A DNA stretch of 64,000 nt, from assembly GCA_014871385.1 (NCBI GenBank), contig CM026429.1:17278751-17342750 (forward strand), read 5' to 3'. Made by a program: the position numbers and the translations under genes. Of this stretch, positions 1 through 10,937 are shown piece by piece. Source of the stretch: Ceratodon purpureus (taxonomy: Eukaryota > Streptophyta > Bryopsida > Pseudoditrichales > Ditrichaceae). The notes under the pieces were generated by a model. That model was not told where the DNA came from. It worked only from the letters and a program-made list of their open reading frames with translations, and searched no databases. Numbering within the stretch: the stretch's first letter is position 1; the number at the start of each line of letters is the position of its first letter.

Positions 1-261
1 GCATTTAACAACAATCTACAATGAACGATCAGAGAAGCTCGACTGGGAAACGATTATTGAAGCTGGACAAGAAACGATCGGAGAAGCGGGACTGCATTAA
101 GAACTGATGACCTGCTAGGTAAAATTGCACGACCGTTTCCTTTTAACACACATAGCATAATTTAAACAGAGTGACTTGTGGAAGTGACTTAGGATGAATT
201 TAATCCTTCCAGTCAAGTTACGAGAGTTTGAAAGTTCAAGGCATGAGTGAAGTGATCGCAC

Positions 262-477
262 CTTATCATCTGATGAATATCGTTGATTCTGCTGCTGTAA
301 GTTTGCAGGAGGCTGGAAACGCTGCGGTGTAGGATACACTATCGATCCACCTCCCAATAGTGCAGCTGATGAATATACTTGACACAATCCATGAATGTCA
401 CTGAAATCCTCCTGAGAGCTTGTACCTGCACGCTCATCAAAGGAAACTGCTGCAGGCGAACTAAGTGGATTGAACAT
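262..477 (-). CDS. Possible first coding exon of an unidentified gene running off the left edge
   Basis: A minus-strand open frame starts at an ATG at 477 and reads about 72 codons to a good splice-donor context (AAG|GTGCGA, exon end at 262, GT at 261-260). The peptide is Ser/Gln-rich (for example LQQQNQRYSSDDK) and has no domain I recognise; the style resembles the disordered N-terminus of a plant transcription factor. The rest of the gene would lie beyond position 1 or in the first 260 bases, where I cannot follow it. The frame stays open past the donor to 115, so it could also be a chance ORF. Confidence 0.3.
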
Positions 478-1338
478 ACTTCTTCTTCCACTTTAGTAGT
501 TTACAGATGGGAATTTGTGATGTGAGCGGTGAGTGGTCCCCCTTCTCAGGAAGTACTGCCCAGCACCACGATGCTCATCATTGTTAAGAGACATTTGAGT
601 TCACTCCTTTCAGAAATCTAAGCACAATCTAGTTGAACAAAACTCTCATACATTGTAAAATTCTCCAGTACTCTCTATTCGACACCCTTCTCTACACTTT
701 GTCAATCAGTGATAGATACATACTTCAAATGAGGGCAAATGCAAAATTGCACAACAGTTGTACTGATAGCATATGTGACGGCACCCATTACTCTCAACAT
801 TGAATGTTAAGGCCACTTGTTACTTTACATGAAAGCCGTCATTTTCTAAACTGAGCATAGTTACATTGGACGGCGGCTGCCTTATATTAAAGAGTCCTTT
901 TACTTTTAACTGTTTTGCTCAGATCTATCATCAATTGCCTTGAACCTAAATCCGTTGGATGGATTCCCCAAATTGCCCCTCCACGCGGATGCACGATGAC
1001 AGAATTCATCACTATTGCTTAAGTGGCAAATTATAGGGTACGCCTTTGGGGGGGGTCCGGGTATAGGTGTGCATACCATAGAAGGAGGGATCCAGGGAGA
1101 GTGGAAGAAGCGGGAGGGCGGTGGGAATGGATAAGTGGAAGGGAAGAAGGATGGAGGGAGCGTGGGACGGAGAGAGCCTCGTGGCGGAGCGAGGAAGGGA
1201 CGGAGGGAGGAGAGAGGGGGGTTGGGGGCTCAACCACAGGATGTGGGCTGGTGGGTCACGATCCAACTGCACCGGGAGTGGATAGTGCAGGCTAACTTAG
1301 TGGATAGAGGGAGAGGGAGGGAGGGAGGGACTGAGTGA

Positions 1339-1369
<31 letters not shown>

Positions 1370-1524
1370 TCACTCTCACACTCAAACAGTGCACTCCAGT
1401 GCCGCGCCGCGCCTCACACCTGCTCAGGGGTGGGTTTTCGTCGATCTCAGTTTCAGCCAAGTTAATTTTTAACAATTTTCCGTCGCCTCCCACAGTCTTC
1501 AGTCTCAAGTTTCCCTTTGTGGCT
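478..1524. promoter_or_regulatory. BSD2 upstream region with GA-rich tract
   Basis: No gene is seen here. From about 1090 to 1370 the plus strand is strongly purine-rich, with GGGA-type runs and a (GA)n stretch around 1337-1370, about 160-190 bases before the BSD2 ATG. GA/CT repeats near plant transcription starts are common core-promoter or 5'-UTR elements. Several overlapping open frames in this stretch come from the low-complexity composition and are not credible genes. Confidence 0.4.
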
Positions 1525-2028
1525 ATGGCGTGCCTTCAAGCTGCGGCTGCAGCTCAGCTCGGCTTCCGCGCTTCGCTCTCCTCCTCCTCTTCCTCCTTCC
1601 AAGCTGCTGCTGCTGCTGCTGCTGTTGAGACCACGACCACCCCTACTGTTCGCAGGCCCCATGGGCCACTACAGTACCAGCTCTGCGCGGTGCGCTCGGG
1701 GTTGCGCTTCGTGTCCAAGGGCACTGATGGCAAGCGGGTTGTGAGGGTGAATTCATCCAGTGGTAGTGGCCCGGGTGGCGATTCCGGTGCTGCGGCTCCT
1801 CCTGCAGCCAAGAAGGCGAGCAGCATTCTATGCCAGAGCTGTGACGGGAACGGGGCGGTGGCATGCTCACAGTGCCACGGAGCAGGCGTGAACTCAGAAG
1901 ATCATTTCAATGGGCGCTTTAAGACGGGCCAAACGTGCTGGTTGTGTCGTGGGAAGCGGCAGATGTTGTGCGGCAGCTGCAATGGCGCCGGTTTTATGGG
2001 AGGGTTCATGAACACGCAGGATGAGTGA
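1525..2028 (+). CDS. BSD2: BSD2-like plastid zinc-finger chaperone (Rubisco assembly)
   Basis: A single-exon frame of 167 residues. The first ATG in frame is 1525; the open frame extends further upstream but without an AUG. The N-terminus (about residues 1-75) is Ala/Ser/Arg-rich with poly-Ser and poly-Ala runs, as expected for a chloroplast transit peptide. Residues about 103-158 hold the DnaJ-type zinc-binding repeats: CQSCDGNG, CSQCHGAG, CWLCRGKR and CGSCNGAG. The C-terminal block (DHFNGRFKTGQTCWLC, then GFMGGF ending in DE) matches my recollection of BUNDLE SHEATH DEFECTIVE 2, a J-domain-less zinc-finger protein that holds folded Rubisco large subunits during assembly in the stroma. There is no J domain, as expected for BSD2. 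I am confident of the family; the exact paralogue is inferred. Confidence 0.93.
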   Translation: MACLQAAAAAQLGFRASLSSSSSSFQAAAAAAAVETTTTPTVRRPHGPLQYQLCAVRSGLRFVSKGTDGKRVVRVNSSSGSGPGGDSGAAAPPAAKKASSILCQSCDGNGAVACSQCHGAGVNSEDHFNGRFKTGQTCWLCRGKRQMLCGSCNGAGFMGGFMNTQDE

Positions 2029-3814
2029 AGAGGTAGTTGAGTGCAGGATTAGGAGAGGTTTCAGCACTTTGTGCTTAAGTATTTCTCCCATCGGATTTTA
2101 CAGATTCTCTTTGGTGGTGCTAAGCCTAAGGTATTAGGATTGGATTTTGTAATACGAATTCATAGATTTTCACGGTCTATTCTTCAAATTTCGGGTTGTG
2201 CGCTAAAATAAGTATTGTGGATTCTGTTTGGTTGATTCAGAGCAGACTTCAAGGGCATCTGCTTCGTAAGTTGTAGTGAAGGTGTGGCGTGTCAAAACTT
2301 GATTTTAAGGGAAGGATTCATTTGACACAACTGGAGCAGGCAGTCTTGCAGACGGGATTGATTGAAATCGGGTTGTAAGCGTTTCGGGTGAACAATTTGC
2401 TACTAACCGGGAGCAACTTGTTGCTGATTGAATATGGGTTGAAACGTGGAATTCCAATGAGTCAGTCTGAGTGGTTGCCTGCAAGGGTTAGCCGTTTGAA
2501 ATCAGTGGTGAAGCTTGCAATCGGTAAAATTTAGGGTATGACGGGGTGTCCGAGCGGACGGACCAAGCTTGTTGCGATTGTTGGTTTCCCTTCAGTTTCG
2601 ATTTTTAAGTCTGAAGTTTACTTCCAGCTCCTGGAAAGGGTCAAGCTACTTTCGGTTCGCAATTGGCGATGATGTTCTGGAAGCCAAGTATTGTACAAAT
2701 GCTGAGGCAACGGAAGAATGAGAATTTGCTACCATGGGGGTTCTCTTGGCGTGTATCTGAGCTGGTACGTGTCGCTTGTTAAGGATACTTTGGGTTTGCA
2801 TATTTTGGTGACAGATGAAGTTGGTTGAAATGATCGAGATTTTTTTGGACTAAAGCCTGCAAAGTGAACGAGTCTTATAAGTTATAACTGTCTCTGTTAG
2901 CCACTTTTACTCCTGTGAAGTGGAATCAGATTGTGGATACGCTTCCGCAACTTGTATCAACTTCCCGGACACGTGAAGCGTTAGCTATCGGAACTTTGAG
3001 AGGTAATAGAAGTTCCAGGGTACAGTCCCCACCTTAGAGGTGGTTCAGGCAAATCAAACATACAAGAATCTGTTGGTCATTTTATCAATTGCCAATTCGA
3101 CCGGTAGCACTATGAAACAATCCGCTCTCCTGTAATCAGATCTGTTGTGGCACGCGGTTACTTTCTGCAGTGTGCAAAACTCCTTGATCCGTATGGGGTC
3201 ATGGACATCATCCATCACAGATGTCCCTTGTGCCTCATCAATGATCAACTAAGGTTGATTGTCCTAATACCAACCACCACCCCAAAAGCATGGCCAGGGA
3301 GAATCAACCCTCACACTGCTACCTTACCGGATGAATGCCGTGGATGGTCCCTTCGGTATCTCATCTATCATAATCCAAGTATGTAACCCATGGTCAAACC
3401 CATGGTTACCTTGACATGTGGATGAATGGAGGCTGTTTGGCCTTATTGTGCAACCATCCTTATGAACCCACATCCATTTAAAGGAAAAATTGCAACTTGA
3501 AATTGCCTTCCAATGAAATGAGAGGACCACAACATTTTTGTGCACATAAATTGGAGTAGATATCACTTGCGGTTTCAAATGAGATTTGTAAGTCAAGCAT
3601 CATTGAAGTTTTGAATGGGGTATATTTTAAACCTTTAACTCATTAGTTTTATTTGTTTTTATTTTATTGCATGCATTCAAATATATGCACATTTGAATGG
3701 TTTATATTTTAAGAGCATGTTGTTGTAACAATTTAATAATTTTTTATTTACTATATTTATAGGTGTTTAGGGTTAATTACACAAAGCAGAGATATAATTT
3801 TTTTGTAGAAATGC
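2029..3814. other. BSD2 3' region and intergenic DNA, no gene seen
   Basis: The first few hundred bases are probably the BSD2 3' UTR. Beyond that, only short frames with no recognisable protein occur on either strand (longest about 90 codons near 3324-3596). No RNA gene or transposon ends were recognised. Confidence 0.4.
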
Positions 3815-4450
3815 AATCATGATGGGTATGGCTTAAAGAGTTGTGATGTATTCTAAAGTTTCTCTATGATGGGTATTTCCTCCATGTGGTTGTGATTTAT
3901 CTCAAATGTAGTCCATGATGGGTATTTTATAGAAGAGAAGATGCATTTCAAAATTCCTATGATGGGTATTTTCTAGAGATCGTGATACATTTTAAAATTG
4001 CTCTATGATGGGTAATACCAAGATGAATAAACCTTAAAGATGGCAATGGGTTTAAAATTATGTTCATGATGAGTATTGTCTAGGGACTTAGGAGGTATGT
4101 CCAAGTGTGCTTATTTTTATGATTGTTTCAAAGTTTTGTGATATAACTCCATTGGGGCTATGATGGGTATTGGCCCAATCTTATAGTGTGCCATTAATCC
4201 ATGAAAGGGCAACCAGAGATAAATCTTTTTGCTTAAAAACTTGGATATGATGGGTATTGCTTGGAGAGTTGTGATATAATTCAAACTAGGTTTATAATGG
4301 GTATTTTTCCTAGGCCGTGATATAATTCATAAGGTCTTCATAATAGGTATGGTGTAGAGAGTTATGAGAGTTGTTTATGTATGCTTCCTTTGAGGATAAT
4401 TTCAAATCCTCGTGATAAATCTTATTTGGGCTTCATGATGGGTATTGCTC
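3815..4450. repeat. Degenerate ~46-bp minisatellite with ATGATGGGTATT core
   Basis: The core ATGATGGGTATT (or a close variant) recurs about 11 times, near 3819, 3867, 3912, 3959, 4006, 4069, 4160, 4247, 4291, 4339 and 4435. Spacings are about 44-48 bases or roughly twice that, where an intermediate unit has decayed. Between cores a weaker motif like GAGTTGTGATGTATT is also repeated. Units differ by point changes and small indels, so the array is old. No open frame follows it. Confidence 0.8.
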
Positions 4451-6387
4451 AATTATGAAGGTGCATCCTTTTGTGTAGGCATGATTGTTCTTGTGTGCAT
4501 ACCCTTTCTATTTTTTTCTTTTTGAATACTTGCTTTAAATTCCAATGGTGTAGTGCATGTGTCTTATAAAATTTTAAAACAAACTACTCAATCAAAACCT
4601 CAATATCATATGTAAACCTTACGCATACAACAAACACCCAATGTGAACCTAAATCTCAATGTCATATATGTTACACTTGAAGTCCATACAATAAGCAAAG
4701 TATCTCTAAAATCCTAAAACCCTAATTTTCCAAATTCAATTCAAACTTGGAAAATGTAGGCAACAAGAAACAATGTAAGGTATCATTTCTTCAACACACT
4801 CTGTACATACAAGAATTCAATGACTCTAAATCAATTCAAAATCAAACACAAAGGCAAATGTGGAATGTAACTTGAATCAATATACTTTAAAAATCACTTG
4901 TTACAAGTTCTCAGCTTCTATTTTTCCTACCTAACACTAACTCAAACTCCTTATTTCTTTCTTCTTGGACCTACACTTCAACCTGCAAAAGCATAATAAA
5001 CAATTTTCCATCAAACATAATAAACATGGAACCCTAAACCCTAGATTATATGTAATATAGACATACAATCCAAACATGATAAACTCAAAAGCAATCAAAA
5101 CATCATAAACTTACAAACAAAGAAGGAGCAGTGTAGTAACAAAAAAATAAAATTTAAAAGAATCAGCACCTAAAGGAAAACAGAGAGTGATGTTGGGGGC
5201 TACGGGGGGCGACGCGAGGGCGAGGCTCTATGGAGCGAGGCAAGGGCGTCGCTCAAAAATCCTAACACTGCTGCTGAAAAAGCAGAAACTCTAGGTGCGG
5301 AGACGTGTTGCCTTGAATGTTGCACAAGGTGAGGCAGAAGCAGACTACTCTCATGGACTCCACGAGAGCGAGCGGGCTCAGCTTGCAGCTGCAGAGGGCA
5401 CATTTGAAGCAGCCAGCCTCGAGCGGGCGAAGTTAGCAGCTAGCAAAGCCGGGAGCAGGTAAAGGCGCACAGATCGGGACTCACGTCGCAGCAAAGAGGC
5501 AGAATTGACGAGGCCAGGGAGCAAGGCGACGTCGACGAGGGAGGGGCGGGAAACTGGGGAACGGGGATGGTGGTGGGGAACGGGGAAGGTGGGGAAAGTG
5601 GGTTGGCCTAGGATGGAGAACGGAGTTGGATGAACCCCCCACACTCCGTCCCGCGAGGGTACCAGTGGTGGGGCTGATCCTCCCCAGGCCAAAAGCATTA
5701 GGTTGACTTGTCCTATAACCAACCAGAGTGTAAACTGAATCCGTGAATTGTTTGACTTTTGCAAATTTAGGGTCTTTGCAAGGTTGGTTTTGGGTTGATG
5801 TGGAGTGGAGTATGAGGTGGGAGCATGTGAGCCACTAGTTGTCATTTTCAGCATGATTGATTATAGCCAGGAGGAGTTTTCACTTCATGGATCTTGTAGT
5901 GGTTGGTTTTGGGTTTGATCATCAACAGAAAATAGGGCCACCACAGTTTGATCATAGGAGAATAGTATATCAAGTATGGGTGATAGGTTACTTTGCATTT
6001 TGAGATTTTGTATAAAATTGAGAAATGCAAATTGTATGTTGAAATTTTTTGCAATCTCCATGAAATCCTATTTCAAATGCGGTCATAATTTTTTTGGGGA
6101 TTTATCACTGCTAAATATAGGTCAGATTGCTTAAGTGGTTGGTTATAGGACATGCTATCTTATTTGCTCGACTTGAACTCTTCAACATATGCAATTTCAT
6201 GCAAGCTTGAATCGTAAAGGACTTAGGGACATTTCCGAGTGTAAAAAAGTTCAGCTTATATCTAATATTGTTTCTCAGTGGACTAAAGTTCCTTAGCGGA
6301 GTGAAAAAAAGACTGTAACGTGATTTTACATTTTGTAACCACCTTGCTTCACTAAACCTTTTTCTATTTTAAAGTCCTCGTCCTTCA
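4451..6387. other. Intergenic DNA with a GC-rich block near 5180-5700
   Basis: 4451-5180 is AT-rich with nothing recognisable apart from scattered AAACCCTA-like motifs (near 4715 and 5034). From about 5180 to 5700 composition shifts abruptly to GC-rich and carries overlapping minus-strand open frames (5200-5403, 5378-5854) with low-complexity Ser/Ala/Arg/Leu translations. It resembles the GC-rich 5' part of a transposon or an old gene fragment, but no domain is visible. 5861-6387 is AT-rich and empty. Confidence 0.35.
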
Positions 6388-6507
6388 CATAGGGTAAGCT
6401 CCTGGACCAAGGTGGTTCATGGAAATAAGCATTCACCACGACAACGTAGCCGAAGTGGTGAATGCTTATTTCCATGGACCACCTTCGCCTAAGAGCTTAT
6501 CCTACAC
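6388..6507. repeat. Near-perfect inverted repeat (foldback) with 15-nt loop
   Basis: The left arm (about 6388-6439) and right arm (about 6455-6507) are reverse complements. The inner 31 bases match with a single mismatch, and the similarity continues outward for about 20 more bases with several differences. The loop is about 15 bases. Such a hairpin could be a small foldback transposon, a rearranged duplication or a hairpin RNA locus. It lies at the left margin of the decayed LINE copy. Confidence 0.85.
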
Positions 6508-6509
6508 AT

Positions 6510-8539
6510 TCTTTGAAACGAGAAATGGTGGAATGACTGACACCGCTTCGTTGCTGAATCGTATCAGTAGAAAAGGAGTGAGTAGCAATGTCCATTGCCG
6601 AAAGCAACGGCACATCTTAAGAACTTATGATGCTTGTCGGTGACCATTTTAAAAAAGATGGAGATGCATACTTCTGTGCTGACTCAATCACTTGCGAAGA
6701 ATTAAATATTCCACCCAAACTTAACATTGAACCACGTAGAGAACCATCCACCATCTACATCTATTGCATCCACCATCTACATCTATTGCATCCACCATCA
6801 AAATTACAACATTGAATTCCAACCACAAATTGAAAAACTTTTGAGTCTATTGTAGCTTCTCAATTTTCCATGTATGCACATAAAAAAATAGCCTCATCAA
6901 TTCCACGAAACATCACAATCAATAAACAGTCAAACACAAACAACTTGCTTTATCCACTACCAACTCTCATCAGCAATCTACACCCCCCTTCACTTGACTA
7001 TAATATCAATCTTTTATTAAAAAATTCCGCGTAGATATAGCTATTATAGAAATGGCTCATTTCCAAAACCAAAACAAAAAGATGGACATTGCATAAAGAA
7101 ACAAGATATTAAGGAATCTACAACCTTGTCAAGAAAATCAAAATATAAAAAAATTCCCAGATAGGGCACATTTACTATGCGTTGAACTCACAGCTCTACA
7201 TGAGATCTTACAAATCATCAATAACCATTCTCCAAACAAACTAGTACACATACTTATAATTTTCCTCAACTCCTTACATCTAATCATTAATCAACTAAAA
7301 CATCTTTCATCATAGAATATTTACCCGATAAGCTTACATTAGAATCTATAATATATTTAATGCAACTAAGAATCTAATCCCTCACCATATGCAAAGTACA
7401 TATTCATGCCAAAAACCTTGAATGAAAAAACAACCCTTTTATGGTATTAACAATGAACACTAAAGTCTCTACATAAAAAAAAATCTAGATTTTCTTCACA
7501 AAACATTAAAAATTTCAAAAACATTTACAAACATCAACATCGTTGCCACCCGACATGAAATGTCCAACTTATTACATAAAAGAAAACTCTAAAATAACCA
7601 ACCTATACCACATCCGGAAGACCCACCCTCAATAAACAACTAGGACAAAAATATCAACCCTCCTATTTATAAAAGGAATAAACACTTGTTCTGTTAAAAA
7701 TGTATGTGCCTCCATAAAAGTGGACTTATTAGAATTTTAGGGCATTCCAAAATATGTATAAAATTATATGAAATTATGAATATTGTGGTTGTAAAAAGAT
7801 AAGACATATGTTTCACGTGCAATATTTTTTTAATTATTTAAAGGTAATTCTTGATTGATTCTTCTTTCTTCTTTATTATAATTAAAAAGAGGGTGTGGCA
7901 TATGCCACACCCTACTATTTTTGTATATATTTTGAAATGCCCTAAAATTCCAAAATCTCTATAAAATAAAATTATTCTTTTGTCTAAAAGTTGAAGAAAG
8001 GGTGTGGCATATGCCCCCCCCCCCTTTCTCTCAGTTTTATTTATTTAGAGTTGACTAAAGGGTGTGGCATATGCCTCACTCTTCTTTTCATCTTTTTCAT
8101 CTTTTTTATCTTTTTATTAAATCATATTTAGATGAAGAAAAAAACTAAATGTACCATAAACTTAATAATTTAGTATTCAAAAATAATCCCTTAAAAAAAC
8201 ACACATGGTTATGTCCACTTTTAACAAAACCGGTGTTAATAGTGATTAACTACCACCTTATTGTTAAAATCATTGGTATATCTTGTCATGTTCCAATTGC
8301 ATTTTCTTAATACTATTAGATCCAGAGGCAAGTAGGCCCTCTTGGTTGAATACTTTTCATGTGTGCTACATCATCAATAATACCAAACCATGTATATCAC
8401 AGAGAACAATTCAAACTAGTCCAACGGATTTCAAATCTAGACATCTTTCATTAGATACACTCACTTCAATAAACACATGTGAGCTCATGGTTTGGCGACC
8501 ACACTACCTTTTAACATAAATTTATATATACATATGTTG
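6510..8539 (+). mobile_element. Decayed 3' half of an older copy of the same LINE family
   Basis: Translation fragments match the intact element downstream. Around 6640-6775 the frame reads FCADSITCEELNIPPKL then IYCIHH, matching FAADTITYDEPTIPPEL and IFCIHH near the ORF2 C-terminus. Around 7033-7100 YYRNGSF corresponds to YYTDGSF of the RNase H domain, and near 7170-7300 VELTALHEILQIINNHSPNK parallels the RNase H helix after LRAE. Catalytic Asp positions are lost (TDG to RNG; TDC to an Ile-Phe sequence) and stop codons interrupt the frame. Near 8290-8505 the sequence aligns with the 3' UTR of the intact element, including its tRNA-like part. The spacing of these landmarks matches the intact copy, so this is one collinear relic. 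Its left boundary is not visible. It is interrupted by the young insertion and resumes at 22738. Confidence 0.85.
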
Positions 8540-8552
8540 TTCATTTAACGTA
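8540..8552. repeat. Left target-site duplication of the intact LINE
   Basis: The 13 bases TTCATTTAACGTA are repeated perfectly at 22725-22737. The bases flanking each copy differ, so the match is exactly 13 bp. It defines the left end of the inserted element. Confidence 0.85.
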
Positions 8553-8948
8553 GAAGGGAGATGAGTAGCTAAGGAGCTCCACGTTTTCCGGTGAGGAGAG
8601 GCTTAGGGAGTTAGTCGTTTGAGAGAAAGTGTGCAGGCAGCTTAGGGGCTGGATTTGCTGTGGAGTCCTATGTACACTTGCTGGATCTGCGATTTGTGTG
8701 TGGGTAGAGAATATGTGTTGGAAAGGACTCAGGTTTGGTAGAAACTAGATCTGTTGCAAACTTGTGCTGGAAGTATAGTGAAGACAAGCAATGGGCTGGG
8801 ACATGTGTTGGTGCTCTGTTTCCTTTCTACCCACAAACTTTGCACCTCAGATCTAGTATCCATCACTCTCAGATGGTGTAAGGGATTCTATGAAGCCCAC
8901 ATACCAAACTCCCTAGTCTCTCCAGATCCGGAATATCAGCATTTGCAA
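8553..8948 (+). promoter_or_regulatory. LINE 5' UTR, presumed internal promoter region
   Basis: This is the part of the element before the first ATG of the long 5' frame (8949). It is more GC-balanced than the flanking DNA and contains several out-of-frame ATGs. LINEs of this kind carry their promoter internally at the 5' end; that role is inferred and no specific factor site was recognised. Confidence 0.45.
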
Positions 8949-10931
8949 ATGGTCAAGACGCAACGCACACAGGGGCAGTTTTCTCCCTACCTCACTACTC
9001 TTCTATTCATTCCTTTTGCATTGCTCATGATTGAAACTGTTCACACTCAATGTTACAGTTTGGAAACCTTAGATAGAATGAGAACTAGACACTGCATGAA
9101 TGCCTACACCTCACTCCAACACTACACAAATTGCTCTATGTATCAGATCTACACTAACAACTATGTATACAAGTATTGTATAGATTGCTTTGGTTGCAGC
9201 AAGCTCAAGCAGTCGACCCAGAACCTGCAATCGCAACGCTCCACTCTCAACTACCTAAGTGCAGTTGCAGCAAGAAGAATCCAGCAGAATGCTGTCACCT
9301 TCTTTGGACACCAGCGTCAACCGCTCAATCAGCTACCGCATCGCCAGATCTGCAAGCAGGTCGATAGCGAGCCGCGTAACAAGGAGATAGAAATTGGCTT
9401 TGCAAGATCCAAGCAGAGTGACGAGCAGGGCAGTCAACTACATCAAGCACTGACACAACAATCACGACAAAGGTCAGCAATGCCGAGACCAACACAATCC
9501 GCAGAAGTCACATCAACGCTGCAACACAGAACCACACTGCAACGCTACAACGCAGAACTGCGCATCAACGCTGTAACACAGAACCGCACGCAACGGACAA
9601 CTCAACTGCAACAAGCAACGAAGGCCAGCATGAGCAGACTACACCAAGGATACGAAGATCCCCAACCTGCAACTGAAGACTTCGAAGAGAAGATCAACAC
9701 CGAGGGAGTGGAAGAGACCACCGATCCTACGAAGACAAAGTCAGCAGCTACGTCCCTCTCGAAGGCCACAGATAGCGTGAGGACCGAATCAGCTATAAAG
9801 CAAACCGTCGGAGAGCATGCAGCTGAGAAGATCAACATCTCGAGAGACATCAGAGACTTCGAAGAGAACATCACAGCTCCACATCAGGAACCTGCACCAC
9901 AAGCAACCGCATCTCAAGGACCTGCACTGCAAGCGACTGCACAGCAAGCACCCGTACCTCAAACACCTTCACCGCAAGCACATACAGCACAAGGTAACCA
10001 AACAGCAGCGTTCACAACCTCACATCAAGCACCTGCATCAAGACCTGAAGAACACTCCAAGGCAATCAAGAGCAGCAGAAGACACCGAAAAAATTGTACG
10101 AGCTACAAGAGTAACGACTCACCTCAAACCGGCAGGAGCAAGTTGCAGCGCCGAACAACTCCCCGAAGCTGCAGGGATAACACCAAGGTGAAGCAGCATG
10201 GAGCAGCGCAGGTACAGCACCAAGCGATAGGTGTCCTTTGCAAAACAAGGAAATGCAGAGAAACAGAAGACGGCAATTCAGATAGTACCAAGTACGTCCA
10301 CCTGAATGAGCTCACATCGAAGCAAAATAAAGGTCGCCGCAATGGAGATGCTGCAGCGTCAAGCACAAGCACGCCAATGCATCAGGTAAGAAACCCTAAC
10401 CCAATCTCATGTTCAAACCGGTTAAAACTTAGTCAAAAGGCTCAATTATTGTACATAATTTTACCTAGAAAAATTATTATCCACACTTCTAAACCACACA
10501 CTGCTAGAATGAGGAAATCCAACGGCCAGTCCACCGCAAACCCTAAAACATATTACCAGCCGCCTAAAGAATTACCTTCAAACAATAACCTAAAAATCCA
10601 ACATAAGCAAATGAACAGTAGGAGAATAATCATGTACATAAGCGTAACCCACAAAGCATTCTCCCTCTCTCACACACACAAAGTGCACCCCACAGTGCAT
10701 AGGAGAATTGTCCTCCCTGATTCTGTGTCTCAGTTAGTTTTTGATTTTGAGGAAAGGTTAGATAGACGTACCTTCTGTGAGAGGAGAGCAGTTGCAGCAA
10801 GGATTGTGTGCATTCTTAGCATAGCAGAGAAGCAGCGGCAAGTGGCGTTGGTAAAGGCAAAAGACGCGGTGCAACAACTTCGGACAGACACTGCGAAGGC
10901 AAGTGGAGGCGCAGTGTTGCTTACATTGTAG
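8949..10931 (+). CDS. LINE ORF0: Gln/Thr-rich 5' open frame, function unknown
   Basis: The frame is open from 8754; the first in-frame ATG is at 8949 (reading MVKTQRTQGQ), giving about 660 codons to a TAG at 10929-10931. The product is rich in Gln, Thr, Ser, Arg and Ala and low in complexity, with a Pro-Gln-Ala repeat zone around 9880-10050 (for example SPQAHTAQGNQ). No domain is recognised. The next ~980 codons in the same frame, through ORF1, are also open, so this TAG is the only stop between 8754 and 13892. Either ORF0-ORF1 is one protein broken by a point mutation, or the TAG is read through, or it is a real terminator. A consensus splice donor (CAG|GTAAG at 10386) lies inside. Composition alone could favour openness, so translation is likely but not certain. 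Confidence 0.5.
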   Translation: MVKTQRTQGQFSPYLTTLLFIPFALLMIETVHTQCYSLETLDRMRTRHCMNAYTSLQHYTNCSMYQIYTNNYVYKYCIDCFGCSKLKQSTQNLQSQRSTLNYLSAVAARRIQQNAVTFFGHQRQPLNQLPHRQICKQVDSEPRNKEIEIGFARSKQSDEQGSQLHQALTQQSRQRSAMPRPTQSAEVTSTLQHRTTLQRYNAELRINAVTQNRTQRTTQLQQATKASMSRLHQGYEDPQPATEDFEEKINTEGVEETTDPTKTKSAATSLSKATDSVRTESAIKQTVGEHAAEKINISRDIRDFEENITAPHQEPAPQATASQGPALQATAQQAPVPQTPSPQAHTAQGNQTAAFTTSHQAPASRPEEHSKAIKSSRRHRKNCTSYKSNDSPQTGRSKLQRRTTPRSCRDNTKVKQHGAAQVQHQAIGVLCKTRKCRETEDGNSDSTKYVHLNELTSKQNKGRRNGDAAASSTSTPMHQVRNPNPISCSNRLKLSQKAQLLYIILPRKIIIHTSKPHTARMRKSNGQSTANPKTYYQPPKELPSNNNLKIQHKQMNSRRIIMYISVTHKAFSLSHTHKVHPTVHRRIVLPDSVSQLVFDFEERLDRRTFCERRAVAARIVCILSIAEKQRQVALVKAKDAVQQLRTDTAKASGGAVLLTL

Positions 10932-10937
10932 AAGGCA

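Noticed and set aside
1031-1508. Several overlapping frames upstream of BSD2
   Set aside because: GA-rich low complexity; the real coding frame starts at 1525.
3815-4450. CRISPR-like regular repeats
   Set aside because: The units are degenerate, spacing is irregular and the genome is eukaryotic with introns; it is a minisatellite.
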